DNA of 64,000 nucleotides from Verrucomicrobiota bacterium (GCA_017301995.1 JAFLEH010000020.1:62001-126000); one strand, 5' to 3'. Positions 55,501 through 63,410 are shown, counted from the first letter of the stretch. A program made the numbers and translations. The notes: generated by a model from the sequence alone, not told the origin.

Positions 55501-56124
55501 ACCGGCGGACGGGCCAACACCAAGGCGGCCTGGTCCGGCCAGCGGGTGTTCAGCCGCGCGGAAATCCGCCGGCTCGCCGAGCGGATCGTGGTGGAAGTGA
55601 AAAACCGCGGGCCGTTTCTCGGCATGGCCGATTTCGTCAACCGCCGCCTGGCGGACGATGAAACCGGCCGCAAGGGAGCCCTGCAGGCCGCCATCGACCG
55701 GGCCGGACTCAATGAGGCGTTCACCGGCGAATGGCCGCTCGATAACAAGGTCTCGCTCCCCGATTACAAGCACATGGATCACATCAAGGATCCCACCCGT
55801 CTGGAACAAACCAGCCTGCCCGACACCACCGCCTGGGGCGCGCTCGGCTTTCTAACCCAAGCGGATCTGCTCCAGTTCATCGGCCCCGCGCTCAGCGCCC
55901 GCTCCGACACCTTCCGCATCCGCGCCTACGGCGAAAGCCTGGATGCCAACGGCAAGGTCGCGGCCCGCGCCTGGTGCGAAGCGGTGGTCCAGCGCTCGCC
56001 CAACTATGTGGACGCGGCGGATCCCGTGCTGCAGGTCCCCGCCGCACTCAATCCGGTCAACGCCCGCTTCGGCCGCAAATTCGAGATCGTCTCGTTCCGC
56101 TGGCTCCGGCCGGAGGAAGTGTGA
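52555..56124 (+). CDS. Verru_Chthon cassette protein A homologue
   Basis: 1189 residues from ATG 52555 (ATG 52513 would add 14). The N-terminus, RRQQGFALVVTLTLMVLLTLLAVGLLSLSSVELR, is a type-IV-pilin/pseudopilin-like membrane segment preceded by basic residues. The long body contains YAWWVGDLGAKANIATRD, YPRVALWNPYNF and ADFVNRRLADDETGRKGALQAAIDRAGLNE, as in the roughly 1200-residue cassette A proteins of Verrucomicrobium and Chthoniobacter. Those are usually next to cassette proteins B, C and D; none is seen here. Its start is about 60 bases after the giant DNRLRE gene, perhaps in one operon. Role unknown, probably an export- or pilus-linked envelope protein. Confidence 0.85.
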   Translation: MRTVSSRRQQGFALVVTLTLMVLLTLLAVGLLSLSSVELRKSGNGAAAQARANARLGLILALAEIQEHLGPDQRVSADATVGTHGTPAHPHWLSVWTTTSPDGSPWITRNGEQGGLSDRRQSTGWKARDERIACLVSGNESGIIYQEEQAASGDTMVPLVDQGSLGEDVSPGEIIRAPKVAVADSKKGSGSYAWWVGDLGAKANIATRDRTEADPNEIYHARMLAQDASWQAFAKSDMPDDVRQKLADDAQLALAGGDRKDRKFHDVTVWSAGLPVDVREGGWKRDLTAFIESKGEISGFNRDGVKLPGLKDSDNLVGPANKQADTLSANPGQAGRFSETSPNFGLIRTWAQRASAPAGSFRADSELGQIANRPTGGGNSKSVDFRDRTTTHLMPVLTEGSLYYNLSYYDPAKPVAGNPYAMRVHFYPRVALWNPYNFALKVPESAVFLHINGSKSVEVTLAGGQKQSYRMYWGLGDGATGGSTRGSMFFKLEAATLEPGETLVWSVARNAPYDETNFANNLLSCAQAPAPGRSFYQDKRSDGYPLFQVIQSFPPKPGLANNLLPAVPVEWREMVPPRPAGNIQSTAWTQADDYFMSWKPMSGSYLNDASFRNLPMGRFVSCAYQYGDEDEMPVEWTALDPVPFLKSSLASPSVTAVPDRRTRDGFRLRWFAETESNIIGGGSLAGTPHMESAPVANWNMRASWAYRTPFDNVTDVAPHFFGIYTRDLFDGEVDWSSMNPRSAGGRINGDPFDQPIRGTTSRVLFDVPRRGSEIASLGALQHANFSEFVWHPTYPLGNSLADPRVPLLHTEPDRSEAINKDKGGWNQDSIGYSTDGRSNTNGETNRTHEDNWAWHARNFLQQAALDETLIYDLSYELNHMLWDGYFLSSGTAAGKERLLKDPVGSPLPNGRILPNPLAGRIMTDDLTDYHRAAPCLMIDGAFNVNSASVGAWEALLLSGLGEGHGAEGVAFPRILDPAGGEWTGGRANTKAAWSGQRVFSRAEIRRLAERIVVEVKNRGPFLGMADFVNRRLADDETGRKGALQAAIDRAGLNEAFTGEWPLDNKVSLPDYKHMDHIKDPTRLEQTSLPDTTAWGALGFLTQADLLQFIGPALSARSDTFRIRAYGESLDANGKVAARAWCEAVVQRSPNYVDAADPVLQVPAALNPVNARFGRKFEIVSFRWLRPEEV

Positions 56125-56330
56125 TTCCCGCCATCTAACAAGATCGCCCATTCTGACGAATCCGACGGGGGGTAGCCATGCCCACTTTGGCTATCCTGTC
56201 GCTGTAGCCGGGATCGTTGGAATCCCATGCCGTGTGACGAAACCGTTTCACTCCCGCTCTGGAGCAATGCTGGCTGTGGCGCACGATTCGGCCTGCGCCC
56301 CGCGGGTGCCACAATCAGCAATCCAATCTC

Positions 56331-57161
56331 ATGAAACGCTCGAAATTTCCAGTCATCATCATTTCCGCGATCGCCATGCTTGTTGCGGGCGCCAACGCGG
56401 CCATCACCACCGGATCGATCTCATTCATCGGCGCCAATTCGGACGAGGCGGAGCATTTCGCATTCGTTGTCACCAGCGCGATCGGATCCGGCGAGGTGAT
56501 CAACTTCACGGATTCATCGTATGGGGATCCGGCGGCGCCCGACCGATTCAGGTGGTCGGAGCATCTGAACGCCACCCCCACGCCGGGTCCTCTCACATGG
56601 ACCACGGGCACAACCATTGCGGTCGGGACCGTCGTGATCTACGATGACGCGGACAACCGGTTCGAGCTCGCCGACGGAAGCGTCACCGGAACCGTGGGCG
56701 GAGCCGAATTGGACTTTTCGACTTCCGGAGATAACATTTTCGCCTATCAGGGAGCCATCACGTACAACGACATTACCGGAAACTATGACGGTGTTTCCAC
56801 CGGTGTGACTACGTATGGAGGCGGCTTCCTGTGGGGGAAAAACGTCGCGGGGTGGCAAACCAGCGGGGCGGGAGCCACCGACAACAGCTATCTTCCCTCA
56901 TCCCTGACTGACGGAACCTCCGCCTTCGCGCTGAACACTTCTCTGGACAACTATCGCTACAACGGAAGCCGGTCCTTCAATTCGGTCGCGGAAATGCTCG
57001 CCGCCATCAAGTTGGAGTCGAACTGGACCGGAAGTGACTCTGTCGCCGCCGGTCCATTGGACTTCGGCGGGAATTTCACCATAGTCCCCGAACCCGCCGC
57101 CACCTTGTTGGGTGGATTTGGGTTGCTGGGGCTGCTCCGCCGCCGCCGCCTGTCAAATTGA
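56331..57161 (+). CDS. PEP-CTERM exported protein
   Basis: 276 residues, signal peptide KFPVIIISAIAMLVAGANA. The body resembles lamin-tail/choice-of-anchor-like folds (ISFIGANSDEAEHFAFVVTSAIGSGEVINFTDSSY, TVVIYDDADNRFELADGS). It ends VPEPAATLLGGFGLLGLLRRRRLSN, a standard PEP-CTERM signal. It follows the cassette A gene by 206 bases containing a weak hairpin near 56171-56197. No known function. Confidence 0.88.
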   Translation: MKRSKFPVIIISAIAMLVAGANAAITTGSISFIGANSDEAEHFAFVVTSAIGSGEVINFTDSSYGDPAAPDRFRWSEHLNATPTPGPLTWTTGTTIAVGTVVIYDDADNRFELADGSVTGTVGGAELDFSTSGDNIFAYQGAITYNDITGNYDGVSTGVTTYGGGFLWGKNVAGWQTSGAGATDNSYLPSSLTDGTSAFALNTSLDNYRYNGSRSFNSVAEMLAAIKLESNWTGSDSVAAGPLDFGGNFTIVPEPAATLLGGFGLLGLLRRRRLSN

Positions 57162-57267
57162 AATATTCCCCGTGCCCCGCGGAGCGTGGAGGCAAGTCCC
57201 CCTGTGTGGCGGGATTGTCACGGATTGACGGTTGGAGCGGCTGAATCCTTGGTCAATACGGAGCCTC

Positions 57268-58599
57268 ATGCACGGCAGTTTGAACGGAGGATTTGGCAAA
57301 TTCTGGGTCGTGACCGCGGACATGGGTTACGGGCACCAGCGCGCGGTTCACCCCCTGAGGGACATCGCCGAGGAGGGCATCATCACCGTGGGCTCATCGG
57401 CGTCGATTCCGGAATCCGAACGGAAACTGTGGAAGCGGTTGCTGGGTGCCTACGAGTTTTTCTCCAGGGCCAAAGGGCTGCCCGTGGTGGGACCGCCGCT
57501 GTTTTCCATGCTCGATTCGATGCTGAAGATCCCCGCGTTCTATCCGATGCGGGATCTTTCCAACACCACCTTCCAGGTCAATCTGCTCGAATCGCTGGTC
57601 GAAAAAGGCCTTTGCCAGGGCATGCTTGAGACCACCGCGCGCAAAAGGACCCCGGTCATCACCTCTTTCTATGCCTCGGCGATCGCCGCCGACCGGAAGG
57701 GGTTCAACAAGGTGTATTGCATTGTCTGCGACGCGGACATCAACCGGGTGTGGGTGGCGAAAGCGCCATGGGAGAGCAGGGTGGAATATTTCGCCCCCTG
57801 TGGCAAGGCGGCCCAGCGTTTGCGGGCCTACGGTGTGCCAGACTCGCGGATTCATCTAACTGGATTTCCCCTTCCGATGGAGCTGCTCGGCGATGAGAAT
57901 CTCGGCGTGCTCAGGAGGAATCTGGCCCGGAGATTGCGCAGGCTGGATCCGCAGGGGAAATTCCGGGCCCGTCACGGGAGGAATGTGGACCATTTTCTTG
58001 GACCGTTCGAGGGATCCACTGGAAATGACGGGGCGCTGACAATCACCTACGCCGTGGGCGGCGCCGGCGCGCAGAAGGAGATCGGCTGGAGAATCGCCCG
58101 CGGTCTCAGGGCAAAACTGATTGCGGGAGAGGTCCGCTTGAATCTGGTCGCGGGAATCCGGAGGGAGGTGAAGGACTACTTTGACGAGGTCAAGGCCGAC
58201 ATCGATCCCGGCGGGGATGGCATCCGGATCATCCACTCCGAATCGCTGCACGGGTATTTCGATCGGTTCAACCAGGCCCTGCACGAGACGGACATCCTTT
58301 GGACCAAGCCGAGCGAGCTTTCGTTCTATTGCGGGTTGGGAATCCCCATCATCATGAGCCCCACCATCGGCTCGCAGGAAAAGTTCAACCGGAAATGGCT
58401 CAGGGAGATCCGAGCCGGAATCAAACAGGAGAATCCGGACTATGCGGACCAATGGTTATATGATATGTTGAACCGCGGAACACTGGCCGAGTCCGCATGG
58501 GACGGTTTCCTGAAAGCAAGGAAGCTCGGAACATTCAACATCATGCGAGTGCTCGGCAACGGCTTCCTCGAACGGGCGACCGATCCGGTGATGAGGTGA
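57268..58599 (+). CDS. GT28/MGDG-synthase-like glycosyltransferase homologue
   Basis: 443 residues; the ATG at 57268 is preferred to a TTG at 57232. The N-terminus, KFWVVTADMGYGHQRAVHPL, resembles the first strand and Gly-His loop of MurG/MGDG-synthase-type GT-B enzymes. The second half has ALTITYAVGGAGAQKEIGWRIARGL, LNLVAGIRREVKDYF, DILWTKPSELSFYCGLGIPIIMSPTIGSQE, the donor-binding pattern of GT28-like proteins. No membrane segment is seen. The next gene is an OlsF-like acyltransferase 72 bases away. A role in lipid glycosylation is inferred from fold and context. Confidence 0.75.
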   Translation: MHGSLNGGFGKFWVVTADMGYGHQRAVHPLRDIAEEGIITVGSSASIPESERKLWKRLLGAYEFFSRAKGLPVVGPPLFSMLDSMLKIPAFYPMRDLSNTTFQVNLLESLVEKGLCQGMLETTARKRTPVITSFYASAIAADRKGFNKVYCIVCDADINRVWVAKAPWESRVEYFAPCGKAAQRLRAYGVPDSRIHLTGFPLPMELLGDENLGVLRRNLARRLRRLDPQGKFRARHGRNVDHFLGPFEGSTGNDGALTITYAVGGAGAQKEIGWRIARGLRAKLIAGEVRLNLVAGIRREVKDYFDEVKADIDPGGDGIRIIHSESLHGYFDRFNQALHETDILWTKPSELSFYCGLGIPIIMSPTIGSQEKFNRKWLREIRAGIKQENPDYADQWLYDMLNRGTLAESAWDGFLKARKLGTFNIMRVLGNGFLERATDPVMR

Positions 58600-58671
58600 T
58601 GGGACCGCGGGCGGAAATTGTCACAATTCACCGATTGACGGGCGACTTCCGCCGACGGCACGCTCCGCACC

Positions 58672-60534
58672 GTGACTGATAGGAATTCGCCACGGCCCGA
58701 AAATGAAATCAATACGATCCTGATGCCAACCTTCGCGACGCGGGGACCGCTCCGTCTGGTTGCGGCCGCCGCCAACCGCCTGCTGGCGGTGGACCACCTC
58801 AACCAACTCTATCTGGATGCCACCGCGGATGCGACCGGAGGTGGATTTCCCGACCGCGTCCTGCGCCGCCTGCAGCTCCGCTACGAGGTTTGTGAACGGG
58901 ACATCCGGCGGATTCCCAGGGACGGTCCGGTGGTGGTCGTGGCCAATCACCCGTTCGGCGGCGCGGAGGGACTGATCCTCGCCTCGCTGCTGGAATCGGT
59001 GCGGCCGGATGCCAAGCTGATGGCCAACTTCCTGCTGGATCGTGTTTCCGGCTTGCGGGAAAAACTCATCCTGGTGGATCCTTTCAACGGCCCATCGTCC
59101 CGCGCGACGAACTTCCGCCCTTTGCGCGAGGCGATCTCATGGCTTCGCAAAGGCGGCATGCTGGCGGTCTTCCCGGCAGGCGAGGTGTCCCACTTGCAAG
59201 TGGGCAAGGGCGGGGTGACGGACCCGCCTTGGAGCGACACGGTGGCGCGCATCATCCGTCTATCAGGAGCAACCGTGGTACCGGTGTTCTTCGCGGGATC
59301 GAACGGCCCGCTGTTCCAGTTGGCCGGCATGCTCCATCCGAGATTGCGCACGGCTCTTTTGCCGAAGGAGTTGCTCAACAAGCGCCAGCGGACCATCACC
59401 CCCCGCGTCGGCAATCCGATCCGTTTCAAAAAACTGGAACACATGTCGGACGAGGAAATGATCGGTCATCTCCGGGTCAGAACCTATCATTTGGCCGACC
59501 GGGCCATGCCGGACAAGATTGGCAAAGCGAAATGGAAACTTCCGCTGGTGGCCAGCCTGCCGCGGCCGAGGTTGGAGCCACTGATCGATCCGGTGGATCC
59601 CGCCGTGGTGGCCGAGGAAATCCGCAGGCTTGCGGATGACCGGCGGCTTTGTTCGTCCGGCTCTCTGGAGGTGTATTACGGAAGCGCCCGAGAGTTGCCG
59701 CAGACGCTGCGCGAAATCGGGCGGCTGCGGGAACAATCCTTCCGCGCGGTGGAGGAGGGCACCGGATGCGCGCTGGACCTCGACCGTTTCGACGCCACCT
59801 ATCTGCATTTGTTCCTGTGGGACGCCAGGGAGTCCCGGATCGCGGGAGCATACCGCCTGGGCCGCACCGACGAGATTCTGGCGGATTCCGGCAAGAAGGG
59901 GCTGTACACCACCACGCTATTCAGGATCCGCAAGAAGCTGCTCAGGTCGATCGGGCCCGCGTTGGAAATGGGCCGCTCCTTCGTCTGCCCGGACTATCAG
60001 CGCCAGTTGTCCCCGTTGATGTTGTTGTGGAAGGGTATCGCCGCCTATGTGGCGCGCCATCCCCGGTACAAAACGCTCCTCGGACCGGTTACCATCACCC
60101 ACGAATACCAATCCATGTCAAAACATCTTCTCGCGGCGTTTCTCAAGCGGCATGAAAGTCTCCCGCACCTCGCCAGGTATGTTAGGCCGCGCAAGCCGAT
60201 GTGGGTCGATCCGGTTTCCCGTACCAAGCTCCGCAAGCTGCGCAACGCCGCCGCCGACATCGATGACGTGGACCAACTCATCAGCGACATTGAGACCAAG
60301 TTCGAAGGCATGCCGGTGCTGCTGCGCCAGTACCTCCGCCTTGGAGGAAAACTGCTCGCGTTCAACATCGATCCGGACTTCTGCAATGTGCTGGACGGGT
60401 TGATTCTCGTGGATCTGACAAAGAGCGACCCGCGCATTCTCGGGCGCTACATGGGTCCGGCCGCTCTCGCGGAATTTCTGAAATACCACGGCGCGGAACT
60501 GAAACTCGTGGCGGGCGAGGCTTCAGACGGTTGA
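58672..60534 (+). CDS. Bifunctional acyltransferase, OlsF-like (ornithine-lipid synthase type)
   Basis: 620 residues from GTG 58672; ATG 58723 is an alternative. The N-terminal half (about 85-300) is a PlsC/OlsA-like O-acyltransferase: VVVVANHPFGGAEG (catalytic His), then FPAGEVSHLQ and VPVFFAGSNG. The C-terminal half (about 330-510) is an OlsB-like GNAT N-acyltransferase: REIGRLREQSFRAVEEGTG, EMGRSFVCPDYQRQLSPLMLLWKGI and TITHEYQSMSKHLL. This order, O-acyl then N-acyl, is that of OlsF, which makes ornithine lipid from ornithine and two acyl groups. The acyl-acceptor amino acid is not proven here. It lies in a lipid-related locus. Confidence 0.85.
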   Translation: MTDRNSPRPENEINTILMPTFATRGPLRLVAAAANRLLAVDHLNQLYLDATADATGGGFPDRVLRRLQLRYEVCERDIRRIPRDGPVVVVANHPFGGAEGLILASLLESVRPDAKLMANFLLDRVSGLREKLILVDPFNGPSSRATNFRPLREAISWLRKGGMLAVFPAGEVSHLQVGKGGVTDPPWSDTVARIIRLSGATVVPVFFAGSNGPLFQLAGMLHPRLRTALLPKELLNKRQRTITPRVGNPIRFKKLEHMSDEEMIGHLRVRTYHLADRAMPDKIGKAKWKLPLVASLPRPRLEPLIDPVDPAVVAEEIRRLADDRRLCSSGSLEVYYGSARELPQTLREIGRLREQSFRAVEEGTGCALDLDRFDATYLHLFLWDARESRIAGAYRLGRTDEILADSGKKGLYTTTLFRIRKKLLRSIGPALEMGRSFVCPDYQRQLSPLMLLWKGIAAYVARHPRYKTLLGPVTITHEYQSMSKHLLAAFLKRHESLPHLARYVRPRKPMWVDPVSRTKLRKLRNAAADIDDVDQLISDIETKFEGMPVLLRQYLRLGGKLLAFNIDPDFCNVLDGLILVDLTKSDPRILGRYMGPAALAEFLKYHGAELKLVAGEASDG

Positions 60535-60744
60535 TTGAACCCACTCCGCGCTGCGCGGCATGGGGGCCGGTTTGCCGGTGCTTTTGTGTTTGCGCCACGG
60601 GCGCGCTTGGGCGCGTTCATAGCGGGATTCACCGGCGGCCATGCGGCACCAGCGCACGTCCCGGTTTTGCAGCCATTGTTGGATCAGGTGGCCCGCGCAA
60701 AGGCCGGCCGCGGTCATAAACGCGATTTTTTCAAGACGTTTCAT
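60523..60744 (-). CDS. Small membrane protein, unknown
   Basis: 73 residues. A short hydrophobic segment (IAFMTAAGLCAGHLIQQW) near the N-terminus is followed by a basic tail. The start overlaps the upstream small ORF stop in ATGA, which suggests translational coupling. Its last 12 bases overlap the 3' end of the acyltransferase gene on the other strand. Weak evidence, no family recognised. Confidence 0.4.
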   Translation of the reverse strand: MKRLEKIAFMTAAGLCAGHLIQQWLQNRDVRWCRMAAGESRYERAQARPWRKHKSTGKPAPMPRSAEWVQSTV

Positions 60745-60992
60745 GGTTCGGTTTGATTTGTGGAATCGTGGTTGCGGAGCCCGGCGCCGCGGCGGGATCT
60801 GTCGAAGCAGCCCCAGGGTTTCACCCGGATGTTCCGGCTGGCCAGCCATGCGGTACATGCGGCCCCAACCTCCGCGCTCAAACCGCGCATCCGGCGGAGT
60901 TCGCGGTCCTGCGGGCTTATCAGGTTGCTGTGATTCAATTGGTCGCGCCACGCTGAGTGCGGGCGTGGGTTGGGTTTCGGGAGCGCTTTCAT
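60741..60992 (-). CDS. Small hypothetical protein
   Basis: 83 residues, basic, Trp-containing, with LRRMRGLSAEVGAACTAWLASRN in the middle. Coupled to the next small ORF by an ATGA overlap. No family recognised; coding status rests on the overlap and plausible composition. Confidence 0.35.
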   Translation of the reverse strand: MKALPKPNPRPHSAWRDQLNHSNLISPQDRELRRMRGLSAEVGAACTAWLASRNIRVKPWGCFDRSRRGAGLRNHDSTNQTEP

Positions 60993-61065
60993 GCGAAACC
61001 AAGCTAGACCGGGCGAGGCGATGCCATCAATAGGCCAACTGTAGCAATTTCTTCACATTGCCACC

Positions 61066-61090
61066 GGAATGACCGCAATGGCGGCATTCC
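61066..61090 (+). terminator. Hairpin with T-rich tail in the 60.99-61.18 kb gap
   Basis: GGAATG-A-CCGC pairs with GCGG-CATTCC (one bulged A) and is followed by TCTTTATG on the plus strand. It is the best terminator-like structure after the acyltransferase gene, though about 530 bases past it. A GAACCCCC/GGGGGTTC pair flanks 61105-61161. Confidence 0.4.
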
Positions 61091-61181
61091 TCTTTATGAA
61101 ACGCGAACCCCCCAGCAGAGGTTCCGGGCGCATGGGATCCTTGAACGATGCTCGGGGGTTCCGAATCGGATTTGTGGAGCG

Positions 61182-63161
61182 CTAAAGGGCCCGCGCCAGT
61201 GCCTGAGGGAGCTCAGCCTCCACCGGGCATGGGGTTTCCACCGGCTTCAGTTCGGGGACGGCGGCCGGGGCGCGCAGGCGGCTGACGAATTCCTGATAGC
61301 GCACGAGTTCCAAGCCGCCGTCGTGGTGCTCGACGATCGCGGTCAGGCTTTCCACCCAATCGCCGGAATTCATATAATGGACCGCGCCTACCTGTTTGTC
61401 CTCCGGGGTGTGGATGTGGCCGCAGATGATGCCGTCGCACCCGCGGTGGCGGGCGAGCTGTTGGAGAAGGTCCTCGTAGCGGTCCACGAAGCACACGGCG
61501 GATTTGACCTTGGCCTTGATGCGCTTGCTCAGGGAGTAGTACTCCTTGCCGCGCCAGGCCCGGTATTTGTTATAGATCCGGTTGATCTGGAGCAGAAAAT
61601 CATATCCCACCGAGCCGACCACGGCCAGCCAGCGGTGGTTGGTGGAAACGCTGTCGAATCCGTCGCCATGCACCACGAGATACTGCCTGCCCGCCGCGGT
61701 TCGGTGGATGTGTTCCTTCACCAGCCGGACCCGTCCGAACGCGAGCGGCATGAACCGTTCGAGAATGTCATCGTGGTTGCCGCGCAGATAGATCACCTCG
61801 GTGCGGTCGCGTTCGGTCAGCTTGAGGATCTTGCGGATCACCCGGCTGTGGCGCGACGACCAGCGGGACCCGCGCTTGAGCGCCCAGGCGTCGATGATGT
61901 CGCCGTTGAGCACCAGCTTGTCGCATTCGATGTGTTTGAGAAAATCGACCACTTCGTCGGCCTTGCTGTCGGGCGTTCCAAGGTGCAGGTCGGATAGAAA
62001 CACGGTGCGGCAGGAAAGTTTGGGTCGCTTTCCGGGTTTCCCTCGGGTGCCGCTCTGGCGTCTCCCGGCGAGTTCCAACAGGTGGCGTTCGAAGTCCGCC
62101 ACCACCGGTTCCCACGCGAGGCCCGCGGCGGTTTCCCGCGCCTCGGCACGCAGCGGATCCTGAGGCTTCAGTCCGAGCGCCGCCAGCGCGAGCGCGGTGA
62201 AGCTCGCGGCATCGCCTGGCGCCGCTTTGAAGCCGTTCTCGCCGTGAAGCACGTGCATGGCGGCGGCCGCGTAATCGTAGCTCACCGTCGCCAGACCGCT
62301 GGCCATGCCCTCCAGCAGAACATTGCCGAAGGTCTCCGTTTCGCTGGAAAACACCAGTACGTCGGCCGATGCGTAATGCCGGGCGAGTTCGGGGCCGGTT
62401 AGGATGCCGGTGAAACATACCCACGGATATTTCCGCTCGAGTTCGCCGCGCAGCGGGCCGTCACCCACCACCACCACACGGACATCCGGGACCTCGCGGC
62501 GCATGCTCTCGAAGGTGGCGAATGCCAGTTCCAGATTCTTCTCCGCCGCCAGGCGGCCGACGCTCAGCGCCACCGGGGTGCCCGGGCGCGCTCCCCACGA
62601 CGAGCGCAGCGTTTCGCAACGCTTCGCGGGATCGAACAGCTCGCAGTCCACGCCGCGGCCCAACAGCCTAACAACACCGAATCCCTCCGCTTCGAGTCTG
62701 GCGCGGACGTCGGGCGACGGGGCGATCGTGCAGTCGGCCAACCGGTGGAAATCCCGCAGGTAGGCCGTGGTGATCGGTTCGAGCGCCCGCAGGTGGTATT
62801 TCTCGGCGTAATGTTGGAAATTGGTGTGGAAACCCGCCGCCACCGGGATGCCCAGCGCCTTGGCGGCGCGGATCGCGGATTTTCCAAGCGGGCTTTCGGT
62901 GGCCACGTAAACCGCGTCCGGACGCCGGCGCTGCCAGCGGGCCCGGAGTTGGAACGGCTTGGGGAGGCCCACTCTAACCTCGGAGTAGCCGGGCACCGGA
63001 ATCGCGGCCACGCGGGTTTCGCCGTCGGCCTCGGTCTTGCCGGTATGGACCACACGGACGCTGTGGCCACGCGTCCGCAACCCGTCGGTTAGGCGGCCGA
63101 GGGTCATGGCGACCCCGTTGACATCGGGCCGGAAGGTATCGGTGACAATTTCGATTCTCAT
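61182..63161 (-). CDS. Glycosyltransferase (GT4) fused to PlcP-like metallophosphoesterase
   Basis: 659 residues; start at 63161, MRIEIVTDTFRPDVNGVAMTL being the usual GT4 N-terminus. The GT4 domain (about 1-370) has VAAGFHTNFQHYAEKY, VALSVGRLAAEKNLEL, VVVGDGPLRGEL and ETETFGNVLLEGMASGL (Glu-x7-Glu donor motif), as in MgtA-type lipid glycosyltransferases. The phosphoesterase domain (about 385-615) has SDLHLGT, NGDIIDAWALK, RGNHDD, VVHGDGFD and CGHIHTPE, then MNSGDWVESLTAIVEHHDG, a signature like the PlcP phospholipase C often labelled UDP-2,3-diacylglucosamine hydrolase. PlcP makes diacylglycerol from phospholipid and Agt glycosylates it; here both would be one chain. No membrane segment is seen. 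Biochemical role is inferred. Confidence 0.88.
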   Translation of the reverse strand: MRIEIVTDTFRPDVNGVAMTLGRLTDGLRTRGHSVRVVHTGKTEADGETRVAAIPVPGYSEVRVGLPKPFQLRARWQRRRPDAVYVATESPLGKSAIRAAKALGIPVAAGFHTNFQHYAEKYHLRALEPITTAYLRDFHRLADCTIAPSPDVRARLEAEGFGVVRLLGRGVDCELFDPAKRCETLRSSWGARPGTPVALSVGRLAAEKNLELAFATFESMRREVPDVRVVVVGDGPLRGELERKYPWVCFTGILTGPELARHYASADVLVFSSETETFGNVLLEGMASGLATVSYDYAAAAMHVLHGENGFKAAPGDAASFTALALAALGLKPQDPLRAEARETAAGLAWEPVVADFERHLLELAGRRQSGTRGKPGKRPKLSCRTVFLSDLHLGTPDSKADEVVDFLKHIECDKLVLNGDIIDAWALKRGSRWSSRHSRVIRKILKLTERDRTEVIYLRGNHDDILERFMPLAFGRVRLVKEHIHRTAAGRQYLVVHGDGFDSVSTNHRWLAVVGSVGYDFLLQINRIYNKYRAWRGKEYYSLSKRIKAKVKSAVCFVDRYEDLLQQLARHRGCDGIICGHIHTPEDKQVGAVHYMNSGDWVESLTAIVEHHDGGLELVRYQEFVSRLRAPAAVPELKPVETPCPVEAELPQALARAL

Positions 63162-63410
63162 TTCACGCGCGCGGCGGAAGGTGCCGCTGCGATGCCTATG
63201 CCCGATTGCCGGACGGCGCGCCATACCGCTCATGTGGCGGTTTCGTCACATGAGCGGGGATGGATGGTGGGTGATGTGGCCGCCGGATGTGGAGATGATA
63301 GTCCCGGAACCGTGCGATAATCCGCCATGCGCGCGGGAAATTTCCGGCTTTTCGGGATTGCGGCGGGGGGTGAACCGGGTGAAACTGCGTGCCGCAACCG
63401 AATTTCCGCC
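63162..63410. other. Divergent intergenic region with an 11-bp palindrome
   Basis: This 249-base gap lies between the minus-strand fusion gene and hemL. CCGCTCATGTG (63226-63236) and CACATGAGCGG (63247-63257) pair perfectly around a 10-base loop, 65 bases upstream of the fusion start. It must hold the promoters of both genes. The palindrome fits an operator or a leader hairpin. Confidence 0.5.
63226..63257. promoter_or_regulatory. Perfect 11-bp dyad upstream of the fusion gene
   Basis: CCGCTCATGTG, 10 bases, CACATGAGCGG. Position between divergent genes and 65 bases from one start favours an operator; a leader-RNA hairpin on the minus strand is also possible. Confidence 0.45.

Noticed and set aside
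61182-62010. C-terminal domain as LpxH of lipid A synthesis
   Set aside because: The NSGDWVESLTAIVEHHDG end and the long helical insert after VHGDGFD resemble PlcP better, and no lpx genes adjoin. LpxH is not excluded without a phylogeny.
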